Source of the DNA: Sinosporangium siamense
GTDB taxonomy: Bacteria > Actinomycetota > Actinomycetes > Streptosporangiales > Streptosporangiaceae
Direction: 5' to 3'
Assembly: GCF_016863435.1 (NCBI RefSeq)
Contig: NZ_BOOW01000032.1
Location: 1 to 64,000 of the forward strand
Length of the DNA stretch: 64,000 nucleotides
Below the pieces are notes generated by a model that had not been told where the DNA came from, ran no database searches, and saw only the letters and a program-made list of their open reading frames with translations. Below are positions 53,279-61,876 of this stretch, one piece after another (the stretch's first letter is position 1; each line of letters opens with the position of its first letter). The position numbers and the translations under genes are program-made.

Positions 53279-56200
53279 ATGTCACGCTTTCTTCGACGGT
53301 GGCGAGCGGTGCTCGTGGTCGCACTCGCCGCCGTCACCTTCCTCACCCCCCACGCGGTGGCCCAGGCCGCGCCCGACCCGGCCACGGGCAAGATCGATAC
53401 GGCACTGGCCGCCAAACTGGCCAAAGGCTCCGTCTCCTTCCTCGTGCACCTGAAAGGCGAGGCCGATCTCCGTGCGGCGACCGCCGGCGCCACGACGAAG
53501 GCCGACAAGGCGACGCGGGTCTTCACCGCCAAGACGGCACACGCCGAGACCACCCAGCGCACCTTGCGGACCCTGCTCACCACGCGCAAGGCGGAGTTCA
53601 CCCCCTTCTGGATCGTCAACACGGTCAAAGTCACTGGTGACGCCGACCTGGCGGCCGACATCGCGGCCCTGCCCGAGGTGCGGCGTGTCGAACTCGATCG
53701 CACCATCCCCGCGCCGAAGGCGGCACCGGGCGAGCGGATGCCCAAGGTCAACGCCGTCGAGTGGAACATCGACCGCGTCGGCGCCCCGCGCGTGTGGAGT
53801 GAGTACGGCACACGCGGCGAAGGCATCGTCGTCGCCAACATCGACAGCGGCGTGCAGGTCGACCATCCCGCCCTCGCCGCGCAATATCGGGGCCGGAAGG
53901 CCGACGGCACCGTCGACGACAACTACAACTGGTTCGACGTCCGCCGGCATTGCCGGACGAGCTCTCCCTGCGACCTCAACGGCCACGGCACCCACACGAT
54001 GGGCATCATGGTGGGCGACTCCATCGGCGTGGCGCCGGGAGCGAAATGGATCGCGGCCAACGCCTGCTCGTGGGGGTGCGACTGGAGCGCGCTGCTAGAG
54101 GCCGGACAGTGGATGGTCGCCCCGACCGACCTCAACGGGCGAAATCCCCGCCCCGACCTCGCGCCCCACATCGTCAACAACTCGTGGAGCTCTCTGGAGT
54201 TCCACACCTTCTACACCCAGGTGGTCGCCACCTGGGTGTCCGCCGGAATCTTCCCCGTGTTCAGCCAGGGCAACGCCGGGCCGAAGTGCAACACCGGCGG
54301 ATCCCCGTCGGCCGACCCCAACGTCTACAGCGTCGGCGCGTTCGACGCCGGCAACCGGATCGCGGAGTCCTCCAGCCGCGGAGTGGGGGACCGCGGCGAG
54401 ATCAAGCCCGATGGCGCCGCACCGGGCGTCAATGTGCGCTCGTCCGTGCCGGGGAGCGAATATCACGTATTGTCCGGCACCTCGATGGCGGCGCCCCACG
54501 CCGCGGGCATCGTCGCGCTGCTGTGGTCCGCCGCACCGGGCCTGAGCAGGGATATCCCCGGCACCCGAGACATGCTCGCCCGCAACGCGATCGACGTCGA
54601 CGACACCTCATGCGGCGGCACCGCGGCCAGGAACAACGTATGGGGCGAGGGGCGCCTCGACGCCAACCGCCTGCTGTCGGACGCCCCCACCGGCCCGACC
54701 GGCGGCCTCGCCGGCACCGTCACCTCGGGCGGCACCCCAGTCGCCCAAGCGGAGATCACTGTCACCGGGCCCCTGAACCGCACGCTGGTGACGGGGGCGA
54801 ACGGCGCCTTCGCTCTGCCGTACCTCAAGACCGGCACCTATCAGGTCGCGGTCCGGGCCCTCGGGTACGGCGAAGCCACCGCATCCATCACCGTGGCGGC
54901 CGATCAGACGCACAGGCACGAGGTGTCGCTCCAGGCGCTGGCCACACATCCTGTGACGGGAACCGCCACGGCCGAGGGGGGAGGACCGGAGGCAGGGGCG
55001 GTGGTGAGCGTGACCGGAACCTCGGCGAGCACGGTCACCGATGCGGCGGGACGCTATCGGCTGGCGATGCCGGTGGGGGACTTCGAACTGCGGGTCACCC
55101 CGCGGCGCCAGAGTTGTGCGGGACCGGTGTCGGTGCCGGTCGCGGTGCGGGCGGCGACGGTGCAGGACATCACGGTGCCCCGTCGTCTCGACGCGTTCGG
55201 CTACAGCTGTGTGAGCGGGCGTGAGCCCTATGTCGCGGGGACCAGCAAGGTCACGTTCGCGAGCGAATTTCTGGGCGCACCGGTGGAGCTGCCGTTTCCG
55301 ATCGTGCACTATGGCGAGACCTATTACGGGAAAGCCTGGGTCCACGGCGGCGGCTGGTTGAGCTTCGTCGGCCATGGCGGTGGCGATGAGAATCGTCCAC
55401 TGCCCTACCCGGGAGAGCCCAACGGGTCGATCATGCCCTTCTGGGACGCGCTGAAGGTAGACGACAGCGCCGGTGTCTACACCGCTACCGTCGGCACGGC
55501 TCCCAAACGGTTCTTCGTGGTGGAATGGCGCAACGTCGCCTTCGCGGCGGACCGTAGCAAGCGGGTCTCGTTCTCCGCGCTCATCGGTGAGGACAGCTCG
55601 ATCAGCTTCCGCTATCGCGGTGTCACCCACGACATGGCCACCGCCGGCGGCGCCACCATCGGCATCGAGAACGGCAAAGGCGACGGGGCCTTTCAATACT
55701 CGTTCGACACGGGTTCCCTTACCGACGGGCAGAGCCTGACCTTCTCCACCGACCGCCATGGCTTTCTCAGCGGCACGGTCACCGACGCCAACGACGGCAG
55801 CCCCCTCGCGGGAGCCACGGTGAAGGTGGGTGAGGTGACGACCAGGACAATCGACGACGGCACTTACATCGCACAGGTGCCCGTCGGAGATCAGCAGGTC
55901 ACGATGTCGAAGGAGAACTACGGTTCCCTCACCCAGCCCGCGACCGTCAGCGCCCGGGCTCACGCATATCTCGACGCGGCTCTGATCACCGGGAAAATCA
56001 GTGCCTCCGCCCCGGAACTCGACCTGGTGATGCCGGCGGACGCCACCCGGACGGGCACACTCGTGCTCACCAACACGGGCACGTCCCGCGCCGCCTACAG
56101 CCTTCAGGTCCCGCAGAGCCAGGAGTGGCTGAGCGTGTCACCGGCGGCCGGCGAACTCGCCCCCGGCGCCTCGGCCACGGTGACCGTCACCGCGCGAAGC

Positions 56201-56791
56201 ACCGGCCTGCCCGCCGGGGCGGTGCGCACCGAGCGTGTGCTGCTGCGCTCGGCCAGTGGCCGCGTGCCGGAGATGAGCATTCCCGTGACCATGGTGATTC
56301 CCAGGGTGCGCATCGCCCTGGACGCCGGAAGCCCCCGAGAGACGGTCGACTCTCTTGGGGAGCGGTGGAGCGCCGACCGTGCCCACACGGCGGGCGGCAG
56401 CGGCTACCTCGCTCCGCGGAACAGGACCCGGACCACCTCCCGGGCCATCAAGGACACCGCCGACCAGGAGCTGTTCAGGACCGCTCGCGAGTCGATGTCG
56501 GAGTATCGCTTCGACAATCTGCCGGTCGGGTTCTACACGGTCGAACTCGGCTTCGCCGAAACCGGCTGGGCGCGTCCGGAACAGCGGGTCGTCGACGTTT
56601 ATGCCGAGGGGGAGATCGCTGTACCGGCCCTGGATCTCGCTCAGGAGGTGGGGATCCGTACCGCTACCGTTCGTAGCTATACGGTGAAGGTTTTGGACGG
56701 TCAACTCAATATGCGGTTCACCGCTCGTAAGGGAAGGCCGATTCTCAGTTCCATCCGGGTCTCGGAGCGGCCTGACAAGCTTACTCCGTAG
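53279..56791 (+). CDS. secreted subtilisin-like protease with malectin-like C-terminus (copy 3)
   Basis: Secreted S8 protease of 1170 residues, close in layout to copy 2. The ATG at 53279 has AAGGAG seven bases upstream. The signal peptide ends AVAQA. The active site is complete: Asp189 (NIDSGV), His236 (NGHGTHTMG), Asn332 (QGNAGPK) and Ser402 (SGTSMAAPHAAG). Copy-specific Cys pairs (HCRTSSPC, NACSWGC) flank the fold. The C-terminal domains follow the same order, with SLGERWSADRAHTAGG opening the malectin-like end and RPDKLTP at the terminus, which recurs as RPDKTxP in copies 1 and 2. A strong terminator follows. Confidence 0.95.
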   Translation: MSRFLRRWRAVLVVALAAVTFLTPHAVAQAAPDPATGKIDTALAAKLAKGSVSFLVHLKGEADLRAATAGATTKADKATRVFTAKTAHAETTQRTLRTLLTTRKAEFTPFWIVNTVKVTGDADLAADIAALPEVRRVELDRTIPAPKAAPGERMPKVNAVEWNIDRVGAPRVWSEYGTRGEGIVVANIDSGVQVDHPALAAQYRGRKADGTVDDNYNWFDVRRHCRTSSPCDLNGHGTHTMGIMVGDSIGVAPGAKWIAANACSWGCDWSALLEAGQWMVAPTDLNGRNPRPDLAPHIVNNSWSSLEFHTFYTQVVATWVSAGIFPVFSQGNAGPKCNTGGSPSADPNVYSVGAFDAGNRIAESSSRGVGDRGEIKPDGAAPGVNVRSSVPGSEYHVLSGTSMAAPHAAGIVALLWSAAPGLSRDIPGTRDMLARNAIDVDDTSCGGTAARNNVWGEGRLDANRLLSDAPTGPTGGLAGTVTSGGTPVAQAEITVTGPLNRTLVTGANGAFALPYLKTGTYQVAVRALGYGEATASITVAADQTHRHEVSLQALATHPVTGTATAEGGGPEAGAVVSVTGTSASTVTDAAGRYRLAMPVGDFELRVTPRRQSCAGPVSVPVAVRAATVQDITVPRRLDAFGYSCVSGREPYVAGTSKVTFASEFLGAPVELPFPIVHYGETYYGKAWVHGGGWLSFVGHGGGDENRPLPYPGEPNGSIMPFWDALKVDDSAGVYTATVGTAPKRFFVVEWRNVAFAADRSKRVSFSALIGEDSSISFRYRGVTHDMATAGGATIGIENGKGDGAFQYSFDTGSLTDGQSLTFSTDRHGFLSGTVTDANDGSPLAGATVKVGEVTTRTIDDGTYIAQVPVGDQQVTMSKENYGSLTQPATVSARAHAYLDAALITGKISASAPELDLVMPADATRTGTLVLTNTGTSRAAYSLQVPQSQEWLSVSPAAGELAPGASATVTVTARSTGLPAGAVRTERVLLRSASGRVPEMSIPVTMVIPRVRIALDAGSPRETVDSLGERWSADRAHTAGGSGYLAPRNRTRTTSRAIKDTADQELFRTARESMSEYRFDNLPVGFYTVELGFAETGWARPEQRVVDVYAEGEIAVPALDLAQEVGIRTATVRSYTVKVLDGQLNMRFTARKGRPILSSIRVSERPDKLTP

Positions 56792-56820
56792 CCTCTCCGC
56801 CGGCCTGCGACCGAGCACGG

Positions 56821-56861
56821 AAACCGTCCCTCCGGCAGCCGATATGCCGGAGGGACGGTTT
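56821..56861. terminator. strong 17-bp stem terminator after subtilase copy 3
   Basis: Arms of 17 bases (56821-56837 and 56845-56861) pair perfectly around a seven-base loop. The plus-strand arm ends GGTTTGTT and the opposite strand also ends in T, so it can serve both the subtilase cluster and the convergent carbonic anhydrase gene. Confidence 0.85.
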
Positions 56862-56882
56862 GTTAAGTGGACTTTGATGCGA

Positions 56883-57689
56883 CTATGGAGTTTCGGAGAA
56901 GGTGGGGGTCGCGGCGGTGAGGGGCTTGGCGTTGAATTGGGGGCCGGACCATCTGCTTCTGAGCATGGTCAGAGTGGTGGGGGTGATTGTCTGCCGCTGC
57001 TTGAAGATGACGAACTGCACCGGATACCAATAGTCGGAGCCGCCATGAGTCTCAGGTGTCGTCTTCGATCCGACATAGCGCCACGAACCCGCCTGTGCAG
57101 GGGACGCCGGCTGTGTGGGAATCAGTCCGCGCAGGTTGACGTTCCTGTTGATTGCGGGGTCGCATTCGTTGGGCGGCGTGACCAGCAGGTCGTCATGTGC
57201 GGAGTTGGTGGGGCTCGGGGAGTTGTTGACGTCGAGGAGCACCACGAGGACGAGAAGGTCGTGTGCTCCGCCGGGGCCCTGGTGCAAGAGGTGTGCTTCG
57301 ACAGCCGGGTAATCGGGCTGGTTGTCCTGCTTGTGTTCGCCCTTGGCGTGATAGTGGATGTTCTTGAGCTCGTAAGTGTTTCCGTTCCAGCTGACCTGGC
57401 GCTCGGAAACGGGGAAGCTCACTGGAACGCCCCGGATATCCTCTTCAAAGTGAGTGGAGAGGCACGTCCCCTTGTTCTCGTGGGTGACGTCGAAGGTCCT
57501 GTTGCCGGTGGCATAATTGACATAGAGCGTGTCCGTGCTGGTGCCGCCGGCCGGGGTCGTGTCAATTTCCACGGGGCTGACGTTGAGATATGCGAAAGAG
57601 GAAGCAGTGGTGGTGGTTGGCGCGACCGTTAAGGCTGCGGTGAGGGCGAGGAGAGCACCTATCGCCATGGGGACGCGTTTGGGAGCCAT
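56883..57689 (-). CDS. secreted alpha-carbonic anhydrase family protein
   Basis: Protein of 268 residues with a signal peptide ending near TTTTA. It follows the alpha-CA plan: SPVEIDT near the mature start, Zn ligands His112 and His114 in NIHYHAKGEH and His133 in VEAHLLHQ, and the late WRYVGSKTTPETHGG, which corresponds to the conserved YRYxGSLTTPPC with its catalytic-site Thr. The usual Cys of that motif is Thr here. It should hydrate CO2 outside the cell, though the deviations leave room for a binding role. GC is lower than in the neighbouring cluster. Overlapping palindromes lie ~150 bp upstream. Confidence 0.85.
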   Translation of the reverse strand: MAPKRVPMAIGALLALTAALTVAPTTTTASSFAYLNVSPVEIDTTPAGGTSTDTLYVNYATGNRTFDVTHENKGTCLSTHFEEDIRGVPVSFPVSERQVSWNGNTYELKNIHYHAKGEHKQDNQPDYPAVEAHLLHQGPGGAHDLLVLVVLLDVNNSPSPTNSAHDDLLVTPPNECDPAINRNVNLRGLIPTQPASPAQAGSWRYVGSKTTPETHGGSDYWYPVQFVIFKQRQTITPTTLTMLRSRWSGPQFNAKPLTAATPTFSETP

Positions 57690-57832
57690 TGCAGCCCTTT
57701 CCTGATGAAGGCGCTTTCTTGGAAAGCGCCGACGAAAGTGCGGAATCGGAGTGGGATCAGGGAGATGACGGCTGCGGTCGACCGACGATATGCACGTTAA
57801 TTCTCGGATGTCCCAATGTCTATTGGTGGTAG

Positions 57833-57866
57833 ATGTCCTATTTAGGACATGTCCTATAGAGGACGT
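57833..57866. promoter_or_regulatory. two overlapping palindromes, candidate operator
   Basis: ATGTCCTA-TT-TAGGACAT (57833-57850) runs into ATGTCCTATAGAGGACGT (57849-57866), giving two GTCCTA...AGGAC sites; their junction forms a third perfect palindrome TAGGACATGTCCTA (57843-57856). They lie 145-177 bases upstream of the carbonic anhydrase ATG in a low-GC, 330-bp gap that holds no gene. The form suggests binding of two dimers of a TetR- or GntR-like regulator. Confidence 0.7.
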
Positions 57867-58019
57867 GGTAAAGTGACGGATACATCACGCTGGGTGATGT
57901 TGGAAGCCTGAATTTCCGGATAGGGGAAATTTGGTCGGACATAAAGGGTTTTAGTTCACCCTGGGCGGCGGTCCGTATTCACTCGCCGAGTGTGATCGGC
58001 TCTCACGCACTGTCACGAT

Positions 58020-58322
58020 TTATGGAAGCGTGTGGGAGCGAGTCCACAAGTGCATCTCCTCGCTCCGCCGATCGGCACTGCCGGCTCGGCTGAACCGTTC
58101 GCGAAGGAGCTCGGCGTGCCGATCCGCCGAGGCGAGAGCGCTCGTCCGGTCCTTGGCCACGGCGGAGATCAGGCCGTGGACAGCGGAGTCGAACGGCTCC
58201 TCGGTCGTTGGGGCGGCAGCCGGCACGAGAAGGCCCGCCGGAACGGTCGGCCAGGCGTTCGCGCGGGTGAGAGGCAACGAGGCCTGGGGGCGCTGTTCGC
58301 GTAGGCGGAGGCCGCCGGCCAC
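58020..58322 (-). CDS. hypothetical protein or gene fragment
   Basis: Frame of 100 residues from GTG 58322. The frame stays open and protein-like for ~27 further codons upstream (TTPVSLPEISWAAARGHVAI) without a start codon, up to a TAG, so this may be the 3' end of a larger disrupted gene. The central part (FDSAVHGLISAVAKDR, ASADRHAELLRERF) looks helical. No family recognised. No ribosome site at 58322. Confidence 0.38.
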   Translation of the reverse strand: MAGGLRLREQRPQASLPLTRANAWPTVPAGLLVPAAAPTTEEPFDSAVHGLISAVAKDRTSALASADRHAELLRERFSRAGSADRRSEEMHLWTRSHTLP

Positions 58323-58425
58323 TCCCCGGATCAGGCAGTCGATCGCGACGTGGCCGCGCGCGGCGGCCCAGCTGATCTCCGGGAGGCTTACCGGGGTGGT
58401 CTAACTCGCTCTGACCGGTGGTGGG

Positions 58426-58845
58426 TCACGGGCGGTGGATCTGTGCGGGGGCGCGGTATGAAGGGGCCATTCCCAGGGCCACACACCACAGGTCGCCGCA
58501 GCGGGCCACTACGAGGATCTCCGAGTAGGCACCCTTGGTGCCCTTGCCGCGCAGGCGGGCGGAGACCCCGTCGGGGGTCGCGTCGCTGGTGAGGTCAGCG
58601 GAGGTGATGGCGATGTTCTGGCCTCCGTGGGTGGCGAGCCTGCGGGCTATGTCTGACTCCGCGTCGTTGCCGGGGGGAGCCAGTTGCCGGAGGGCATGCG
58701 GGTCGCGAGCGTTGAGGCCGGCGACGTATGCGTCCACGGCGGCCTTGGCGGTGGGGCGTCCCGACGGGTCGGACTGTGTGCATCCGCCGAGCAAGGCCAG
58801 GGTGAGCAGGCCTAGGGCCATCCATCGCAGATCTATATGGTTCAT
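58426..58845 (-). CDS. small secreted lipoprotein
   Basis: Lipoprotein of 139 residues from ATG 58845: MNHIDLRW, a hydrophobic stretch and lipobox LLGGC with lipidated Cys20. The mature region begins TQSDPSGRPT and has an NTF2/DUF4878-like opening (AKAAVDAYVAGLNARDPHAL) then alternating strands, with two late Cys in ARCGDLWCVALG that may pair. The longer frame to 58923 adds no signal. Function unknown. Confidence 0.78.
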   Translation of the reverse strand: MNHIDLRWMALGLLTLALLGGCTQSDPSGRPTAKAAVDAYVAGLNARDPHALRQLAPPGNDAESDIARRLATHGGQNIAITSADLTSDATPDGVSARLRGKGTKGAYSEILVVARCGDLWCVALGMAPSYRAPAQIHRP

Positions 58846-59395
58846 GAGGGTAGCCCCATTCGCGCAAGTATGTAACAACGGGTGGAATTGTTTCCACCGG
58901 GTTACATCGCCTGTTGCGAGCAACCCTCATACTATGCCGTGTTGAGCCGGACTCAGAATCCTGCGGGTGCTGACCGGTCGCCGAATGGAGCCTTGTGTGC
59001 GCTGAGCGTGAATTTCGGCACGGTTGGTGATCGCGAGAATACGGCTAAGGGCTTGTTGTGAGTGGCGGCCGGGGTGATGCTTGAAATGCAGACTGCCAGT
59101 GTATCTGCAGGTGGCTGCGTGTATGCTGATCGATTGGGCCCATGGTGCCGTCTTGGTCGATGTCGAATTGCAACATATCGAACGAGCACTCCCTTTGAAG
59201 GGGCTGTCGGCACCTGGGGAGTGGAAAACATGCCAAACTTGTGGGCTCGATGCCGTAGTTGAAAACGGAGCAACGTTCCCATGATGGGAGGGTGATTGTG
59301 GACGGCCTCCGCGATAAAGGCCCCCGTCTTGTGTGTGGCCGGTCGCTTTACCGCATCCCCCGCCGAAATTCGGGCCGTTCGCAGTGGGAGGCTCG
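58846..59395. other. 550-bp region without confident gene
   Basis: Lower in GC than the surroundings (around 59000-59300). Overlapping open frames occur on both strands, e.g. 59081-59284 plus and 58927-59460 minus, but none has a ribosome site, typical codon bias or family marks. It could hold a decayed gene. Confidence 0.5.
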
Positions 59396-60565
59396 TTAAA
59401 CCACGGCTGCCATGCCGCGTGCCTTGATCGGGACGCAGACCGCGACCACCGTCCCCTCACCAGGTGCGCTGTCCACGGTCGCCGTGCCGCCCATGGCCTT
59501 GGCGCGTTCGTGAATCGCGCGCAAGCCGTACCCCCTGTTGCGTCCGGGGCGAGGGCGGGTGGGGTCGAAGCCGATGCCGTTGTCGCAGATGTCGAGGGTG
59601 ACGGTGTCGGGGAGGTAGGTGAGGGTGATGACGACGGTGGTGGCGTGGGCGTGTTCGACGGTGTTGGCGAGGGCGCCTTGGGCGATGCGGAGGAGTTCGG
59701 TTTCGGTGGCCGGGTCGAGGGGGTTCGGGGTGCCTTCGATTCTCAGTTTGGCCTGCGGGTGGATTTTGCGGATCGCGTCGGGGAGGGAGCGGCCGTCGAG
59801 GGCGGGCGGGGTGAGGTCGTGCACGAAACGGCGGGCCTCGGCGAGGTTCTCCCGGGCCGCCGCCGCGGCCTGGCGCACGTGGGCACGGGCCTTTTCTGGG
59901 GAGTCCGCCCATTCCTGATCGGCGGCGCTGAGCAGCATGTGCATGCTGGACAGGCCCTGGGCGAGCGTGTCGTGGATTTCACGGGACAGGCGCACACGCT
60001 CCTGGAGCATGCCCGCGGCGCGTTCGGATTCGGCCAGGGCGTCCTGGGCGCGGATCAGGTCGTCGATGAGCTGTTGCCGGCGGGCGTTCTCACGGTCGAG
60101 ACGGCGATAGTTGAACATGCTCATGACGGCTATCGCCACAGGCGCCAAAGCGGGACTGGGATCCCAGTTGCTTCTCGCGTTGATCTCGCTGACCACCGCG
60201 GCGACCAGCGTGAGATAGGCCACCACGGGGATGGCATATTTCATGGGAAGCACGTTCCACGCCACGAAGAACAGCGGCACGGCGCACCAGCTGAAACACG
60301 CGGTGTCGGTGCTGAGCGCGGTGAAGTTGGCCACCAGCGCGCCCAGCCAGACCCACCGCTGCCATCCGGGCTTCGCCCACAACATCCCCATCAGGTAGAC
60401 CACGGCGAACAGCACGACCAGCGCAGCCTTGTACGCCGGGATGGCGCCGTTCATCGCCGTCACCCGCGCGATCGACGCCGCCAAGGTGGCGAAGAATCCC
60501 AGGTGCACCAGGCGTTCGAAGTTCATTTCGAAGATCGCTGGCCGTCGCAGAGAAATGACGCTCAT
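59396..60565 (-). CDS. NarL-type sensor histidine kinase
   Basis: Kinase of 389 residues. Membrane sensor 1-150 with about five helices and little extracellular sequence, a short coiled coil (~156-190), then the HisKA_3 H-box VRLSREIHDTLAQGL with phospho-acceptor His198, N-box AQGALANTVEHAHA, G1 CDNGIGFDP and G2 GYGLRAIHERAKAMGG. It resembles DesK/LiaS-type sensors. The probable partner is the NarL regulator at 61877-62500; both have the same 16-bp palindrome upstream. A DoxX gene lies between them on the other strand. Confidence 0.93.
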   Translation of the reverse strand: MSVISLRRPAIFEMNFERLVHLGFFATLAASIARVTAMNGAIPAYKAALVVLFAVVYLMGMLWAKPGWQRWVWLGALVANFTALSTDTACFSWCAVPLFFVAWNVLPMKYAIPVVAYLTLVAAVVSEINARSNWDPSPALAPVAIAVMSMFNYRRLDRENARRQQLIDDLIRAQDALAESERAAGMLQERVRLSREIHDTLAQGLSSMHMLLSAADQEWADSPEKARAHVRQAAAAARENLAEARRFVHDLTPPALDGRSLPDAIRKIHPQAKLRIEGTPNPLDPATETELLRIAQGALANTVEHAHATTVVITLTYLPDTVTLDICDNGIGFDPTRPRPGRNRGYGLRAIHERAKAMGGTATVDSAPGEGTVVAVCVPIKARGMAAVV

Positions 60566-60628
60566 GCTGCTCCTGGCTTTCCGTGGGTTTCCTCAAGTAT
60601 TGCCTAGCGGCATCGGCGGGAAAGCGGG

Positions 60629-60644
60629 TCATCCTTTCGGATGA
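60629..60644. promoter_or_regulatory. 16-bp palindrome TCATCC-N4-GGATGA, copy 1
   Basis: TCATCC-TTTC-GGATGA in the divergent gap between the kinase gene (starts 60565, minus) and doxX-like gene (starts 60862, plus). A further TCATCC half-site lies at 60652-60657. The same palindrome with a nearly identical centre occurs before the response-regulator gene at 62535-62550. Confidence 0.75.
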
Positions 60645-60861
60645 TTGCCGGTCATCCGTCCTTGCGAACCGCCGGGCGCGCCCGCCGGAGAGGCTGGAGC
60701 CGACACACCAGAACAACTCCCGGGCCGTGCCCCCCGCCGGCCCGGGGGAGCAACCGGGCCCACTCCGGCGTGCGGCTGGGCGGACCGACCTCCTGCCCAG
60801 CCGCACAGCTCCTCCCGGGATCCAAAGACCCGGAAGGCGAGCACAGATGAGGAGAGAACAG

Positions 60862-61290
60862 ATGCTCGACCAGGCGCGCCCTTACGCATTGCTCATCGGC
60901 CGAGTGACGGTGGGAGTGGTCTTCCTCGTCCACGGTCTGCAGAAGTTCCTCGACAACGGCATCTCCGGGGTCACCGCGTTCTTCACCCAGATGGGCGTGC
61001 CCCTCCCGAGCCTGGCGGCCCCCGCCGTCGCCACCCTTGAGGTCGTCGGCGGCATCGCTCTCATCGTGGGCGCCGGGCTTCCCTTCGTGGGGGTGCTGCT
61101 CGCGCTGCAAATGCTCGGCGCGATTTTCTTCGTGCACGGCGGCAACGGGTTCATCGTGGCGGACGGCGGTTACGAGTTCGTCCTCACCCTCGCCGCGGCC
61201 AGCCTCATGATCGCTTTCAGCGGCGGCGGGGCGTTCGCCGTCGACAACATCTGGCAGCGCAAGCGCACCAGCGCACACGTGACGGCCTAG
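60862..61290 (+). CDS. DoxX-family membrane protein
   Basis: Four-helix membrane protein of 142 residues. The first helix carries the family's LLIGRVTVGVVFLVHGLQKF; later helices show FFTQMGVPLP, LEVVGGIALIVGAGLPF and MLGAIFFVHGGNGF. The start is ATG 60862, which has GAGGAGA upstream; an ATG at 60847 is further from it. DoxX proteins are linked to redox and thiol stress in mycobacteria, but the mechanism is unclear. The gene lies between kinase and regulator and shares the palindrome-bearing promoter region. Confidence 0.9.
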   Translation: MLDQARPYALLIGRVTVGVVFLVHGLQKFLDNGISGVTAFFTQMGVPLPSLAAPAVATLEVVGGIALIVGAGLPFVGVLLALQMLGAIFFVHGGNGFIVADGGYEFVLTLAAASLMIAFSGGGAFAVDNIWQRKRTSAHVTA

Positions 61291-61379
61291 GCCCCACGGG
61301 AGCGGCGCCCCACGACCCGGCTTCGCCGTACATAGGGGTCTCGTGGGTGGAGACGAATGCCACGCGAGACCTTCGCGCC

Positions 61380-61411
61380 AAGCCCCCGCGCAATTACGAG
61401 CGCGAGGGCTT
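61380..61411. terminator. 12-bp stem between doxX-like gene and convergent ORF
   Basis: AAGCCCCCGCGC (61380-61391) pairs with GCGCGAGGGCTT (61400-61411) with one mismatch and an eight-base loop. It lies eight bases past the stop of the minus frame 61419-61781 and 90 bases past the DoxX stop, so it can end both transcripts. Confidence 0.65.
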
Positions 61412-61418
61412 GGAGTGT

Positions 61419-61781
61419 TCAGAGGGTGTTGTTCACACGGTCGGGAAGCTGGGCGAGAAACTCGGTGAGCGCGTCCGCCGATCCCATTTCCACAGGCTGT
61501 GGATAAACCTGTCGGTTCAGCATGGGGTCGCTGACATGCAGATCGGATATGTGGAGGAAACGGTAGGGGAACGGATCGGGTGCCGGAGTCAGGGTGAACG
61601 TCACGATGTCCTCGGTCGCGCGGACATACCCCGCATCCACCACCCGCGACGCATCGCTGAGCGCGCCCGCCATTCCGGAGAACACCTTGCGCAACACTTC
61701 CGGCGGGCCGTCGTCGGGGGAGACCTCGTCGAGCAATTGCCGTTCGGCGGGGAGGGACTGGCGGGCGAGGCGCACTTTCAA
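61419..61781 (-). CDS. hypothetical protein downstream of response regulator
   Basis: Frame of 120 residues (TTG 61781). Its protein-like sequence (KVFSGMAGALSDASRVVDAGYV, VTFTLTPAPDPFPYRFLHI) stays open to the regulator's stop without another start codon, so the true start is unclear. It contains LHISDLHVSD, which resembles the first motif of metallophosphoesterases, but none of the later motifs follow. A hairpin just after the stop supports a real gene end. Probably co-transcribed with the regulator. Confidence 0.45.
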   Translation of the reverse strand: MKVRLARQSLPAERQLLDEVSPDDGPPEVLRKVFSGMAGALSDASRVVDAGYVRATEDIVTFTLTPAPDPFPYRFLHISDLHVSDPMLNRQVYPQPVEMGSADALTEFLAQLPDRVNNTL

Positions 61782-61876
61782 ATCCGAAAACCGCGCATCC
61801 CCGGGAACTGGCAGAACCGGATCACCGATCCCACCGAACTCCCCGACCGGTCCGCCGGCTCCGTGTCCGCCGGTTG

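Noticed and set aside
58927-59460. 177-codon minus-strand frame
   Set aside because: Rich in Ser, His and Thr without family marks or start signal, and overlaps the 3' end of the kinase gene.
61419-61781. Metallophosphoesterase assignment from LHISDLH
   Set aside because: The motif lies near the C-terminus and none of the later GD.VD, GNH or H-x-H motifs follow.
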